NCBI GenBank assembly: GCA_016710965.1
Contig: JADJTW010000032.1
Coordinates: 186,001 to 250,000, forward strand
Direction: 5' to 3'
Origin: Flavobacteriales bacterium
GTDB taxonomy: Bacteria; Bacteroidota; Bacteroidia; Flavobacteriales_F; PHOS-HE28
DNA length: 64,000 nucleotides
The notes under the pieces are model-generated. The model searched no databases, was not told the DNA's origin, and saw only the letters and a list, made by a program, of their open reading frames with translations. Within the stretch, counting starts at the first letter, position 1; each line of letters begins with the position of its first letter. Both the position numbers and the translations under genes were made by a program. Positions 45,867-54,617 of this stretch are shown here, one piece after another.

Positions 45867-45880
45867 GGCTCGGGCTGGGC

Positions 45881-46609
45881 TCATCGCAAGGCCTGGAGCA
45901 CCGTGATGCCGCCCATGATCACGACCAGGATCAGCACGATCCTGCGGAAGGAGCTCTGATCGATGCGATCGATCGCCAGTTTGCCCAGCCAGCTGCCGAG
46001 GAAGCTGGCTACGGCCATGAGCGGCAGGTAGTAGAGGACGGCTGAGGTCATGAAGCCATTCGAGGCGTACACCGCGCTCCGGCTCAGATCCACGCCCATA
46101 TCGATCCAGGCGCTGGTGCTCACGAATGCGCTTTTCTCCAAGGAGAAGGCAGCCAGCGTGATCCCACGCACGGCGCCACCGGTCCCGGCCAGGCCGGCAA
46201 GCAGCCCGGAGACAACGCCTCCGGAGGTGGCGTTGACGCGCGTGGCATCGAGCTTCCACTCCGGACGCAGCAGCAACGATGCGCCCAGCAGCACCAGCAC
46301 GCCGCCCAGGGTAATGGAGAGCGCTTTCTCTTCAATGGCGATGGTGAGCTGTGCGCCGATGATGACGAAGATCACCGCAGGAAGGCCGAGCCAGAGGAGG
46401 AGCCTCCAGGAAATGCCCTTGCGGAAGAGCAGCATCTTGGCCCCGTTGCTGAACACGTGGAACAGCGCAGTAAGCCCGAGCGCCTGATCGAAAGGAAGGA
46501 ACCAGCTCGCTAGTGGCATCACCAGCATCGAGCTGCCGAAACCACCGATGGTGCCGAGCACTTCGGCCAACAGGAGGAACAGGGCGAAGAGCCAGAAGGA
46601 GTACTCCAC
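45881..46609 (-). CDS. TauE/SafE family sulfite/sulfur-anion exporter (paralogue 1)
   Basis: A 242-residue inner-membrane protein with about eight helices. The paired glycine-rich motifs LGTIGGFGSSMLVMPL and GLLAGLAGTGGAVRGI are the TauE/SafE signature. The family exports sulfite or organosulfonates. It starts at GTG, 9 bases after the response-regulator gene, and is the last gene of the operon cysteine-dioxygenase-like / kinase / regulator / exporter, which supports a sulfur role. Confidence 0.9.
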   Translation of the reverse strand: MEYSFWLFALFLLLAEVLGTIGGFGSSMLVMPLASWFLPFDQALGLTALFHVFSNGAKMLLFRKGISWRLLLWLGLPAVIFVIIGAQLTIAIEEKALSITLGGVLVLLGASLLLRPEWKLDATRVNATSGGVVSGLLAGLAGTGGAVRGITLAAFSLEKSAFVSTSAWIDMGVDLSRSAVYASNGFMTSAVLYYLPLMAVASFLGSWLGKLAIDRIDQSSFRRIVLILVVIMGGITVLQALR

Positions 46610-46618
46610 CCGACGAAC

Positions 46619-47680
<1,062 letters not shown>

Positions 47681-47690
47681 CGGATGGGGA

Positions 47691-48920
47691 TCAGTGCGCC
47701 GCATGCTGCGCGAGTTGTACGGTGAACACGGTATTTCCCGGGGCACTGGTGAAGTTGATGGTGCCGCCGAGCAGGTCGAGGTATCGTTTCACGATGTTGA
47801 GGCCGAGGCCCGTGCCCTGGATGGTCATGGCATTGCCGCCGCGGAAGAAGCGCTCGAACAGGTGTTGCTGGTCCTCGGCAGGGATGCCCATGCCCTCATC
47901 CGAGACGGTGATGGTGAGGGTCCCTTCCCTGATCTGCGTGCGCAACCGGATGGGCTTCTGCTCGGGGGAGTATTTCATTGCATTGGTGACCAGGTTGGTG
48001 ATCACATGGCCGAGCATCACGCGATCGGTGAAGACCGTGCGGACATCACCGTCATGGTCGTAGTCGATGGACTGGCCCGGCTTGGCGAGGCCCCGCAGTT
48101 CCTCGATCTGCTCGATGCAATGATGCACGATGTCGAACTCGGCCGGTACGGGCTGCACGTCGCCCTGCTCAATGCGCTCGAGCGACAGGAACTCGTTGAG
48201 CATGGCCGTGAGATCGCGCACCTTGGCGCGTATCCGGGCCACGTGCTTGTCCACCTTCTCATCGCCTCCGCCGTACCGGCTGATGAGGTCGATGCTGCCC
48301 ATGATGGTGCTGAGCGGTGTGCGGAACTCATGGCTGGCCATGGATACGAAGCGGCTCTTCAGGGCATGCAGCTCGCGTTCCTTCTCCAGGGCCTCGCGCA
48401 CGCTGTGCTCAGCGGCCTTCAACTCGGCGGTGCGCTGTTCCACGCGTTCCTCCAGTTCCTGGTTGGTGCGCAGCAGGTCATCCTCGGCCTTCCGCCGCAG
48501 GGTGATATCGGTGACGAGTCCCATGACGAACCGCTGCCCGTCCACACTGAAATGGTTCAAGCTCACCTCCACGGGGAATACGCTGCCGTCCTTCCGCTGG
48601 CCCCACAGGTCCATCCCGATGCCCATGCTGCGTTGCACCGGTTTGCGGTCGTATGCGGTGCGGTGCTGCACATGCCGGGAGCGCGCGCTCTGGGGCAGCA
48701 GGATCTCGATCCGTTCGCCAACGAGGTCATCGGGTGCGTAACCGAACATCTCACCGAGCCGGGGATTGTTCATGAGGATGATGCCGCCGGGGTCCACTAC
48801 AACGAGGCCCTCGGCCGCCGTGGTGAAGAGCAGCTCGCACACCCGCGCGATATCCACGCTTCCGATGCCTTGTGATCCAATGGACATGCCCGCCAAGATA
48901 TCCGGCGCGGGCTTGCTCAT
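47691..48920 (-). CDS. PAS-domain sensor histidine kinase
   Basis: A 409-residue soluble kinase with no membrane segment. Residues ~25-150 are a PAS domain (AEGLVVVDPGGIILMNNPRL, GQRKDGSVFPVEVSLNHF), then a coiled coil, HisKA with the phospho-His in MASHEFRTPLSTIMGS, and HATPase_c with NLVTNAMKYSP, DEGMGIP and GTGLGLNI. The signal must be cytoplasmic. It overlaps the cysteine-dioxygenase-like gene by four bases and is followed by the response regulator. Confidence 0.95.
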   Translation of the reverse strand: MSKPAPDILAGMSIGSQGIGSVDIARVCELLFTTAAEGLVVVDPGGIILMNNPRLGEMFGYAPDDLVGERIEILLPQSARSRHVQHRTAYDRKPVQRSMGIGMDLWGQRKDGSVFPVEVSLNHFSVDGQRFVMGLVTDITLRRKAEDDLLRTNQELEERVEQRTAELKAAEHSVREALEKERELHALKSRFVSMASHEFRTPLSTIMGSIDLISRYGGGDEKVDKHVARIRAKVRDLTAMLNEFLSLERIEQGDVQPVPAEFDIVHHCIEQIEELRGLAKPGQSIDYDHDGDVRTVFTDRVMLGHVITNLVTNAMKYSPEQKPIRLRTQIREGTLTITVSDEGMGIPAEDQQHLFERFFRGGNAMTIQGTGLGLNIVKRYLDLLGGTINFTSAPGNTVFTVQLAQHAAH

Positions 48921-49432
48921 CGCGGTGGGCCTGCTGGCGTAACGCTCACTCCGCCGGTACGCTCATCATAAACGCGCCATTTGCTCATGGGCTTCGCGTA
49001 GATGTTGAGGGTGACCGCTCTTCCAGGGCCGTGGTTCGAGAACCGGCGGATGGCCAGGCCATTCGTGATATGGTCCAATTGGCCGGCTTGCAGATGGACC
49101 TCGCCCGTCATGCGCAGATCGCCAGTCGGCCCAAGGATGAAACGCTCTTCGACCACTTCACCCAGTACCGGATGTATCCACGCCAACTGGCTGTCATAGT
49201 CATGGATGCTGGTATGCTGCCCAGGCTCATAGCAGATCACCAGCAGCTCGAACTCCTCGTTCCTATGGACGCATGTGCGCGTGTAGTGGCGGCTGTTCCA
49301 GCGGAAGTAGGGCTCCAGGTCGTGGCTGGGCACCGCATAGCGGTCGAGGATCTCGGCAAAGGCCTTCGGGTCGCGATGGCGAAGCAGTTCGCGCACCAGT
49401 TGGCCTACGGTGAGGATGGGAGCGTTGGGCAT
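48917..49432 (-). CDS. Cysteine dioxygenase family protein with altered metal site
   Basis: A 171-residue cupin similar to cysteine dioxygenase type I, which oxidises cysteine thiol to sulfinate. The motif YEPGQHTSIHDYDSQLAW aligns with the family's PGxxTxIHDHxxS, but the second His of HDH is Tyr. The later DHITNGL supplies the third ligand position. The Ser-His-Tyr triad segment reads TLNIY instead of SLHxY. Two of the usual catalytic residues are thus changed, so activity or substrate may differ. It leads an operon with kinase, regulator and TauE. Confidence 0.82.
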   Translation of the reverse strand: MPNAPILTVGQLVRELLRHRDPKAFAEILDRYAVPSHDLEPYFRWNSRHYTRTCVHRNEEFELLVICYEPGQHTSIHDYDSQLAWIHPVLGEVVEERFILGPTGDLRMTGEVHLQAGQLDHITNGLAIRRFSNHGPGRAVTLNIYAKPMSKWRVYDERTGGVSVTPAGPPR

Positions 49433-49447
49433 GGCAATACCGTTGGC

Positions 49448-49491
49448 GAACGTACTCGGGTGCTTCAGCCTCGGAACTGACGCTCGTCAGC
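49448..49491 (-). promoter_or_regulatory. Crp-type palindrome and -7 element of the cysteine-dioxygenase-like operon
   Basis: CTGA-CGCTCG-TCAG (49478-49491) is a variant of the GTGA-N6-TCAC palindrome. On the minus strand TACGTTCG (49448-49455) is the -7 element, 15 bases before the ATG. The palindrome centre is 36.5 bp from the last G, as at three other promoters nearby. Confidence 0.65.
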
Positions 49492-49510
49492 CGTTCAGCA
49501 AAGCGTCCTC

Positions 49511-49834
49511 ATGCCACTTATTGTGATGCAACGCTTCCTTGCAGCCATGGAACGGAATACTGGAGTGACCAGCGTGGGTATCGTTGTGGACAACCTGAAG
49601 TGCGGTGGTTGCGCGGCCACCATCCGGCGCAGGTTGAACGCCATCGCAGGTGTTCGAGCCGTCCAGGTGGATGAATCGGGCGGAACGATCCGTGTCGACC
49701 ATGATGGTACGGTATCGCGTGAGCGGATCACCGATGCCCTGCATGCCCTTGGCTATCCCGAGCACGGAACGGGCGACCTGCTGGACGCGGCGAAGTCGTA
49801 CGTGAGCTGTGCCATCGGCCGTGCAAGGGGGTGA
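49511..49834 (+). CDS. Heavy-metal-associated (HMA) domain protein
   Basis: A 107-residue protein with one ferredoxin-like HMA domain. VDNLKCGGCAATIRRRL has the CxxC metal-binding pair and ALGYPE the usual end motif. It could pass copper or zinc to a partner or bind sulfane sulfur. An ATG 12 codons downstream (MERNTGVTS) is an alternative start. It is divergent from the cysteine-dioxygenase-like operon. Confidence 0.82.
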   Translation: MPLIVMQRFLAAMERNTGVTSVGIVVDNLKCGGCAATIRRRLNAIAGVRAVQVDESGGTIRVDHDGTVSRERITDALHALGYPEHGTGDLLDAAKSYVSCAIGRARG

Positions 49835-50182
49835 AGGTCACGGATGCAATGGTTCCTTTGATCAACTGACCGCCAACCGGATCTTCGCCGGGCGCATAGC
49901 TCATAGGGCATCCTACCCCGAGGGCGACGGCGACGCGGATTGCGCACTGAACGGCGCACGGAAGGATAGCGGCGGTGTACTTGACGAGTCAATTCGCGAA
50001 TGTCATCTGTGGAGGAGTCTCGCCACTTCGGCATGCCAGGCGTGTTGCACAGCTCTCTCAGGTCGATCTGCGAAGGCCGGTGCAACGCGACGCCGTACCA
50101 GGGGCCGGGTCAGGCTTTGGTGAGGATCATCACCTCCGGCTCACGAGGGAGCGTATAGGTTCGCCAACTCCATCATCGCACC
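49835..50182. other. Intergenic region without a recognisable gene
   Basis: No frame here has convincing coding character. The only structured element is the Crp-type palindrome and promoter at its right end, upstream of the sulfide:quinone oxidoreductase. Confidence 0.6.
50120..50163 (+). promoter_or_regulatory. Crp-type palindrome and -7 element of the sulfide:quinone oxidoreductase gene
   Basis: GTGA-GGATCA-TCAC (50120-50133) is followed by TAGGTTCG (50156-50163). The palindrome centre is 36.5 bp before the last G, and the ATG is 20 bases after that G. Confidence 0.75.
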
Positions 50183-51385
50183 ATGACCCCGCATTATCAA
50201 GTGCTCATCATCGGCGGCGGCAACGCTGGCCTTTCCGTAGCTGCGCTGTTGTTGCGCAAGAAGCGTGGTACAACCGTCGGCATCGTTGAGCCCAGTGAGA
50301 AGCACTACTATCAGCCCGCATGGACCTTGGTGGGCGGCGGCGCCTTCGATATCAGGAACACGGTGCGTGAAGAGAAGGACTACATCCCGAAGGGTGCCGA
50401 ATGGATCAAGGAAAGGGCCTCATCGTTCCAGCCGGCCGAGAACCAGGTGACTCTTGGCAGCGGTACCAAGCTCACCTATGACCAGTTGCTCGTATGCCCT
50501 GGCATCCAACTCGACTGGGGCGCTGTGAAAGGGCTTCCGGAGGCGATCGGCAGGGATGGTGTCTGCTCCAACTACAGCTTCATGCATGCACCATACACCT
50601 GGGAGTGCATCCGGGGCTTGAAGAAGGGCAGGGCCATCTTCCACAACCCGCACACTCCGGTGAAGTGCGGTGGCGCCCCGCATAAGATCATGTACCTGGC
50701 GGCCGATCACTGGCGCAGACAGGGTATCCTGAAGGACATCGACATTCAGTACTGGAGCGGCGCTGGCAAGCTCTTCGCGGTGCCCAGGTACGAGCACACG
50801 CTCTTGAAGGTGGTGGAGCGGGGCGCCATGAAGCTCAATTTCATGTGGCGGTTGGATGAGATAGACGGACGGGACAAACGGGTGCGTTTCCTGGGCTTCG
50901 GTGAGAACAACAAGGACGAGGAGAGATGGATGAACTACGACATGATCCACGTCACACCTCCTCAGAGCGCGCCGGACTTCATCAAGCAAAGTGCTCTGGC
51001 CAACGCTGCCGGATGGGTTGATGTTGACAAGCACACGCTCAGGCATGTCCGCTATCCGAACGTATGGAGCATCGGCGATGCTGCTGCTTTGCCCACATCG
51101 AAGACTGGCGCGGCCATCCGCAAGCAAGCACCCACGGTTGTGGCGAACATGCTCGCTGCCATGGCTGGTGAACCCCTGCCTGCGGATTACAATGGCTACA
51201 CATCGTGCCCTTTGGTCACGGGTTATGGCAAACTGGTGCTTGCGGAATTCGACTATGACAACAAGCCACAGGAGACTTTTCCGTTCGATCAAAGCAAGGA
51301 ACGTTGGAGCATGTACCAGTTGAAGCGGGAAGTGCTCCCGAGGTTGTACTGGAACTTCATCCTGCGTGGCAAGGCCCAAGGCTGA
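50183..51385 (+). CDS. sqr: Sulfide:quinone oxidoreductase, mitochondrial (SQRDL) type
   Basis: A 400-residue FAD enzyme that oxidises sulfide to protein- or thiol-bound persulfide and reduces quinone at the inner membrane. The N-terminal FAD motif is VLIIGGGNAGLS. EPSEKHYYQPAWTLVGGGA, TPVKCGGAPHKIMYL and SCPLVTGYGKLVLAEFDY closely resemble the human enzyme. The redox cysteines should be C162 and C342, and the C-terminal FPFDQSKERWSMY is likewise conserved. The following T9SS gene begins 24 bases after its stop and could be co-transcribed. Confidence 0.93.
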   Translation: MTPHYQVLIIGGGNAGLSVAALLLRKKRGTTVGIVEPSEKHYYQPAWTLVGGGAFDIRNTVREEKDYIPKGAEWIKERASSFQPAENQVTLGSGTKLTYDQLLVCPGIQLDWGAVKGLPEAIGRDGVCSNYSFMHAPYTWECIRGLKKGRAIFHNPHTPVKCGGAPHKIMYLAADHWRRQGILKDIDIQYWSGAGKLFAVPRYEHTLLKVVERGAMKLNFMWRLDEIDGRDKRVRFLGFGENNKDEERWMNYDMIHVTPPQSAPDFIKQSALANAAGWVDVDKHTLRHVRYPNVWSIGDAAALPTSKTGAAIRKQAPTVVANMLAAMAGEPLPADYNGYTSCPLVTGYGKLVLAEFDYDNKPQETFPFDQSKERWSMYQLKREVLPRLYWNFILRGKAQG

Positions 51386-51409
51386 GAACGAACCCACAAA
51401 CCGAAATTC

Positions 51410-52993
51410 ATGAAGCATGTTCTATCGATCATCGCATTCCTCCCTTTGTTCCTGTCGGCGCAGTACTTCAACGGTCGTCAGCTGGTGCTTGAGGAGGTCA
51501 CGGTACCGGGCATGCCGGCGCTCCAATCGTTCGCGTGGGGCCAGTACGATGGACAGTGGTTCCTGATCGGAGGCCGCACCGACGGGCTCCACCGCAGACA
51601 ACCGCCTGTGGCCTTCCTCGCGGCGGACAACAACAGCAGCGCCTATGTGGTGGACCCCACCACCCTTGAGGTATGGTCGGCTTCCATCGCCTCGCTGCCA
51701 CAGGGCCTTCTTGAGCAACTGCAGAGCACCAACATGCAGTTCGAACAGCGCGGTAACGTCCTCTATTGTACGGGGGGATATGGCTATTCGCTCACGGCAC
51801 AGGACCACATCACCTATCCGAAGCTGACGGCGATCGATCTTCCCGGTGTGATGAGCGCCATCCGTAACGGGCAACCGATCGATTCCTACTTCAGGCAGAT
51901 CACCGATACACGCTTCGAGGTCACGGGAGGGCAGATGCGGCTGGTCGGGGATCAGTTCTACCTCGTAGGGGGGCAGCGCTTCGTTGGTCGTTACAACCCG
52001 CAAGGCCCAACGTTCGGACCAGGCTTCATCCAGGAGTACACCAACGCGATCCGTCGCTTCGCCATCAATGATGATGGCGTGGACCTTGCCATCTCCGACT
52101 ATTGGACCGTGGTGGATACTGTGAACCTTCACCGACGCGACTACAATATGCTTCCGCAGGTCTTCCCGGATGGCAGTGAAGGTCTTACTGTATTCAGCGG
52201 CGTGTTCCAATATGACACCGATCTGCCATGGCTCAACACGGTGGATATCGTAGGGAACAGCTACACGGTCGTGCCCGGTTTCGAGCAGCTGCTGAACCAG
52301 TACCACAGCGCGCACGCAGCAGTGTTCGATGCACCAACGAATACCATGTATTCCTTGTTCTTCGGGGGCATCGGTCGCTACTACTACAACGGTAGCACGC
52401 TGATGGACGACACCAACGTGCCATTCGTCAGTACCATCAGCCTGATCACACGAGATTCCAATGGTGCGATGGAGGAGACCGCCATCGGCAACATGCCGGC
52501 CTTGTTGGGCGCCAGTGCGGAGTTCCTGCCGTGGACTTCGACACCGCAGATGGGCAATGGCATCCTTCAACTCGACCAGTTCAGTGGTGATACCGTTGTG
52601 GCCGGTCACATCGTGGGCGGCATTCAAAGCTCGGCCCCCAACATCTTCTTCATCAATACGGGCACCCAGAGCGATGCCACCCCGCGTGTGTTCAGGGTGC
52701 TCCTGGTGGAATCATCCTCTACGGGAGTGAATGTCACGGATGCATCTTCCACCACCATGCGCATGGTGCGCGAAGGGAGCAACCTGATCGTGCAGTTGAG
52801 CGGCCTGACTGCTGGTGCGACGAACCTGCGCTTGATCGATACCACGGGACGTGAGCTGCGTACGCTGGTGAACGCCGTCCTTCCCGGAGGCGACCGTTCC
52901 TATACCATTCCGTTGGCTGGCCTGGCACAGGGCGCTTACATGATGGAGCTCAGCAACGGTGGTCGCCAGATTTCGCAGCGGTTCATCCGCTGA
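51410..52993 (+). CDS. Secreted kelch-like protein with T9SS sorting domain
   Basis: A 527-residue protein with a signal peptide (IIAFLPLFLSAQ). The main part has blade-like repeats with paired glycines (WFLIGGRTDGL, VLYCTGGYGYS, QFYLVGGQRFVGRYNP, LFFGGIGRYYYNG), so a kelch-type beta-propeller is likely. The last ~75 residues (LRLIDTTGRELRTLV, LAQGAYMMELSNGG) form a T9SS type A sorting domain. Ligand unknown. It stands between SQR and an acetolactate-decarboxylase-like gene. Confidence 0.85.
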   Translation: MKHVLSIIAFLPLFLSAQYFNGRQLVLEEVTVPGMPALQSFAWGQYDGQWFLIGGRTDGLHRRQPPVAFLAADNNSSAYVVDPTTLEVWSASIASLPQGLLEQLQSTNMQFEQRGNVLYCTGGYGYSLTAQDHITYPKLTAIDLPGVMSAIRNGQPIDSYFRQITDTRFEVTGGQMRLVGDQFYLVGGQRFVGRYNPQGPTFGPGFIQEYTNAIRRFAINDDGVDLAISDYWTVVDTVNLHRRDYNMLPQVFPDGSEGLTVFSGVFQYDTDLPWLNTVDIVGNSYTVVPGFEQLLNQYHSAHAAVFDAPTNTMYSLFFGGIGRYYYNGSTLMDDTNVPFVSTISLITRDSNGAMEETAIGNMPALLGASAEFLPWTSTPQMGNGILQLDQFSGDTVVAGHIVGGIQSSAPNIFFINTGTQSDATPRVFRVLLVESSSTGVNVTDASSTTMRMVREGSNLIVQLSGLTAGATNLRLIDTTGRELRTLVNAVLPGGDRSYTIPLAGLAQGAYMMELSNGGRQISQRFIR

Positions 52994-53012
52994 GGGGTTG
53001 CTTTGCAAGCGA

Positions 53013-53726
53013 ATGGCCAACAACCGGTCTGCGCCGAAAGCATGTCTAGGAGGGCTGCTGTTATTCGTGCTCCTTCCGAGCACGACGGTCGCCCAGGTCA
53101 AGGTCACCGGCGCCATGCGCAATACCATGTTCAACGGCCAGCTCGACGGGCTGATCGCCATGGATAGCCTGCAAATACCGGGAACATATGGACTTGGACC
53201 GCTTAGTCACTTGAGGGGCGAGATCCTGCTTTGGGATGGTGTGCCCTACGCGTCGCGTGCAACATCGGATTCGTCGCTGACCGTGCAGGTCGAGCGGGAG
53301 GCAAGCGCACCCTTCTTCGTGCATGCGATCGTGCAGGAATGGTTGGAGGTGCAGCTTCCGGACAGCATCAACGAACTAGCGAAGCTGGACGACTTTCTCA
53401 CAGGTCGTTTCGCCCACGAGAACAGGCCGAAGGTGTTCAAACTATCCGGATTCATCGCACATGCCGAAATCCATGTGGTGGATCTTCCGCCAGGTGCTTT
53501 GGTGCGCTCACCGGATGATGCGCACGAGGGGCGCAAGACGTTCGTTCACGAAAAGTCCGCGGCCGATCTGCTGGGCTTCTTCTCCACCCGCCACAAGGCC
53601 GTGTTCACGCATCACGACACGAACATCCACGTGCATTTGATCACCCGAGACCGCCTGTGGATGGGACATGTGGATGAAGTGCGCTTCGATCCTGCACTGG
53701 TGCGCCTCTTCGTGGCCCTTCAGTGA
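53013..53726 (+). CDS. Acetolactate decarboxylase-like protein with signal peptide
   Basis: A 237-residue protein. The ATG chosen gives a signal peptide (GLLLFVLLPSTTVAQ). Mature features match alpha-acetolactate decarboxylase: LRGEILLWDGVPY, APFFVHAIV, and the zinc ligands in NIHVHLITRDRLWMGHVDEV with His-x-His and a third His eleven residues on, exactly the family spacing. The classic enzyme makes acetoin in the cytoplasm or outside the cell. Whether this exported member uses acetolactate is unknown. It overlaps the peroxiredoxin regulatory palindrome by four bases. Confidence 0.82.
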   Translation: MANNRSAPKACLGGLLLFVLLPSTTVAQVKVTGAMRNTMFNGQLDGLIAMDSLQIPGTYGLGPLSHLRGEILLWDGVPYASRATSDSSLTVQVEREASAPFFVHAIVQEWLEVQLPDSINELAKLDDFLTGRFAHENRPKVFKLSGFIAHAEIHVVDLPPGALVRSPDDAHEGRKTFVHEKSAADLLGFFSTRHKAVFTHHDTNIHVHLITRDRLWMGHVDEVRFDPALVRLFVALQ

Positions 53727-53766
53727 CGAAGGTCACTCGGCATAGCTCACGATCGTCGTCTCTTTG
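53723..53766 (+). promoter_or_regulatory. Crp-type palindrome and -7 element of the peroxiredoxin gene
   Basis: GTGA-CGAAGG-TCAC (53723-53736) is followed by TCTCTTTG (53759-53766). The palindrome centre lies 36.5 bp before the last G. The ATG follows 25 bases later. Confidence 0.75.
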
Positions 53767-53791
53767 TACTCTCCAAAGCGACCCGATCATC

Positions 53792-54442
53792 ATGGAACCC
53801 ACAAGCATGCCCCGCATTGGCGATCAAGCGCCCGATTTCGACGCGCTGACGACCACCGGACCGATCAAGTTCAGCGAGTACATCAAGGACTCCTGGGCCA
53901 TCCTTTTCAGCCACCCCGCCGACTTCACGCCCGTATGCACCACCGAGCTTTCCGGCTTCGCACTGGAGAAGCAATGGTTCGCCGAGCGCAACACCAAGCT
54001 CATCGGCGAGAGCATCGACAGCATCCATAGCCACATCGCCTGGGTGCAGGCCGTGCGCGAGAAGACCGGCGTGTACATGGACTTCCCGATCATCGCCGAT
54101 ATCGACATGAAGGTGGCGAAGCTCTACGGCATGCTGCACGAGAACGCCAGCAATACCGCAGCCGTGCGGGCGGTCTTTTTCATTGACCCGAAGGGCATCA
54201 TCCGCCTCATCATGTACTACCCGCTGAACGTGGGCCGCAACATGGAGGAGATCAAGCGCGTGCTCGAGGCCATGCAAACGGTCGATGCGAACTCCTGCGC
54301 CATGCCATTGAATTGGAAGAAGGGCGAAAAGGTGATCGTGCCGCCACCCAAGACCCTGAAGGACCTGGATGCGCGCCTGAGCGAAAAAGGTATCGAGCTG
54401 ATCGATTTCTACCTCGCCAAGAAGCAACTGGAGACGGCCTAG
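53792..54442 (+). CDS. Peroxiredoxin, 1-Cys (Prx6-like)
   Basis: A 216-residue thiol peroxidase. The peroxidatic cysteine is in HPADFTPVCTTEL. The length and the C-terminal domain (NWKKGEKVIVPPPKTL) are of the 1-Cys/Prx6 class. It reduces hydrogen or alkyl peroxides and, in sulfur contexts, may deal with peroxide formed by polysulfide chemistry (inference). A longer frame upstream would begin inside the regulatory palindrome, so the ATG at MEPTSMPRIG is preferred. Confidence 0.95.
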   Translation: MEPTSMPRIGDQAPDFDALTTTGPIKFSEYIKDSWAILFSHPADFTPVCTTELSGFALEKQWFAERNTKLIGESIDSIHSHIAWVQAVREKTGVYMDFPIIADIDMKVAKLYGMLHENASNTAAVRAVFFIDPKGIIRLIMYYPLNVGRNMEEIKRVLEAMQTVDANSCAMPLNWKKGEKVIVPPPKTLKDLDARLSEKGIELIDFYLAKKQLETA

Positions 54443-54468
54443 GTGTTGGTGTTCCGTCCAGAGTTTGG

Positions 54469-54500
54469 TGGGGGCTCCTTCGGGGGCCCCTACTGCTTTT
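54469..54500 (+). terminator. Rho-independent terminator with TTCG tetraloop
   Basis: GGGGCTCC pairs with GGGGCCCC (one G-T pair) around a TTCG loop, with TTTT shortly after. It ends the peroxiredoxin transcript. Confidence 0.75.
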
Positions 54501-54504
54501 GGCC

Positions 54505-54518
54505 GTGATGATCGTCAC
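54505..54518. promoter_or_regulatory. Crp-type palindrome, upstream copy
   Basis: GTGA-TGATCG-TCAC, 29 bp upstream of a second palindrome of the same form, between the terminator and the persulfide dioxygenase gene. Confidence 0.65.
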
Positions 54519-54533
54519 GGTCGACGGTGACAG

Positions 54534-54577
54534 GTGACGAACATCACATCTTCCGGGAGCAGCGGTCCGGACTTTTG
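54534..54577 (+). promoter_or_regulatory. Crp-type palindrome and -7 element of persulfide dioxygenase 1
   Basis: GTGA-CGAACA-TCAC (54534-54547) is followed by GACTTTTG (54570-54577). The palindrome centre is 36.5 bp before the last G, and the ATG is 40 bases further on. Confidence 0.75.
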
Positions 54578-54617
54578 TGATGAACCATGACCGGAACCGG
54601 TCGCAACAAGGATTCAC

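Noticed and set aside
49753..50123. Overlapping ~105-110 codon frames on both strands upstream of SQR
   Set aside because: Arg/Cys/Ser-rich translations with no motif, and the plus frame would cover the regulatory palindrome.
51422..52627. A 401-codon minus-strand open frame
   Set aside because: Antisense to the kelch-like T9SS protein, with no recognisable motif.
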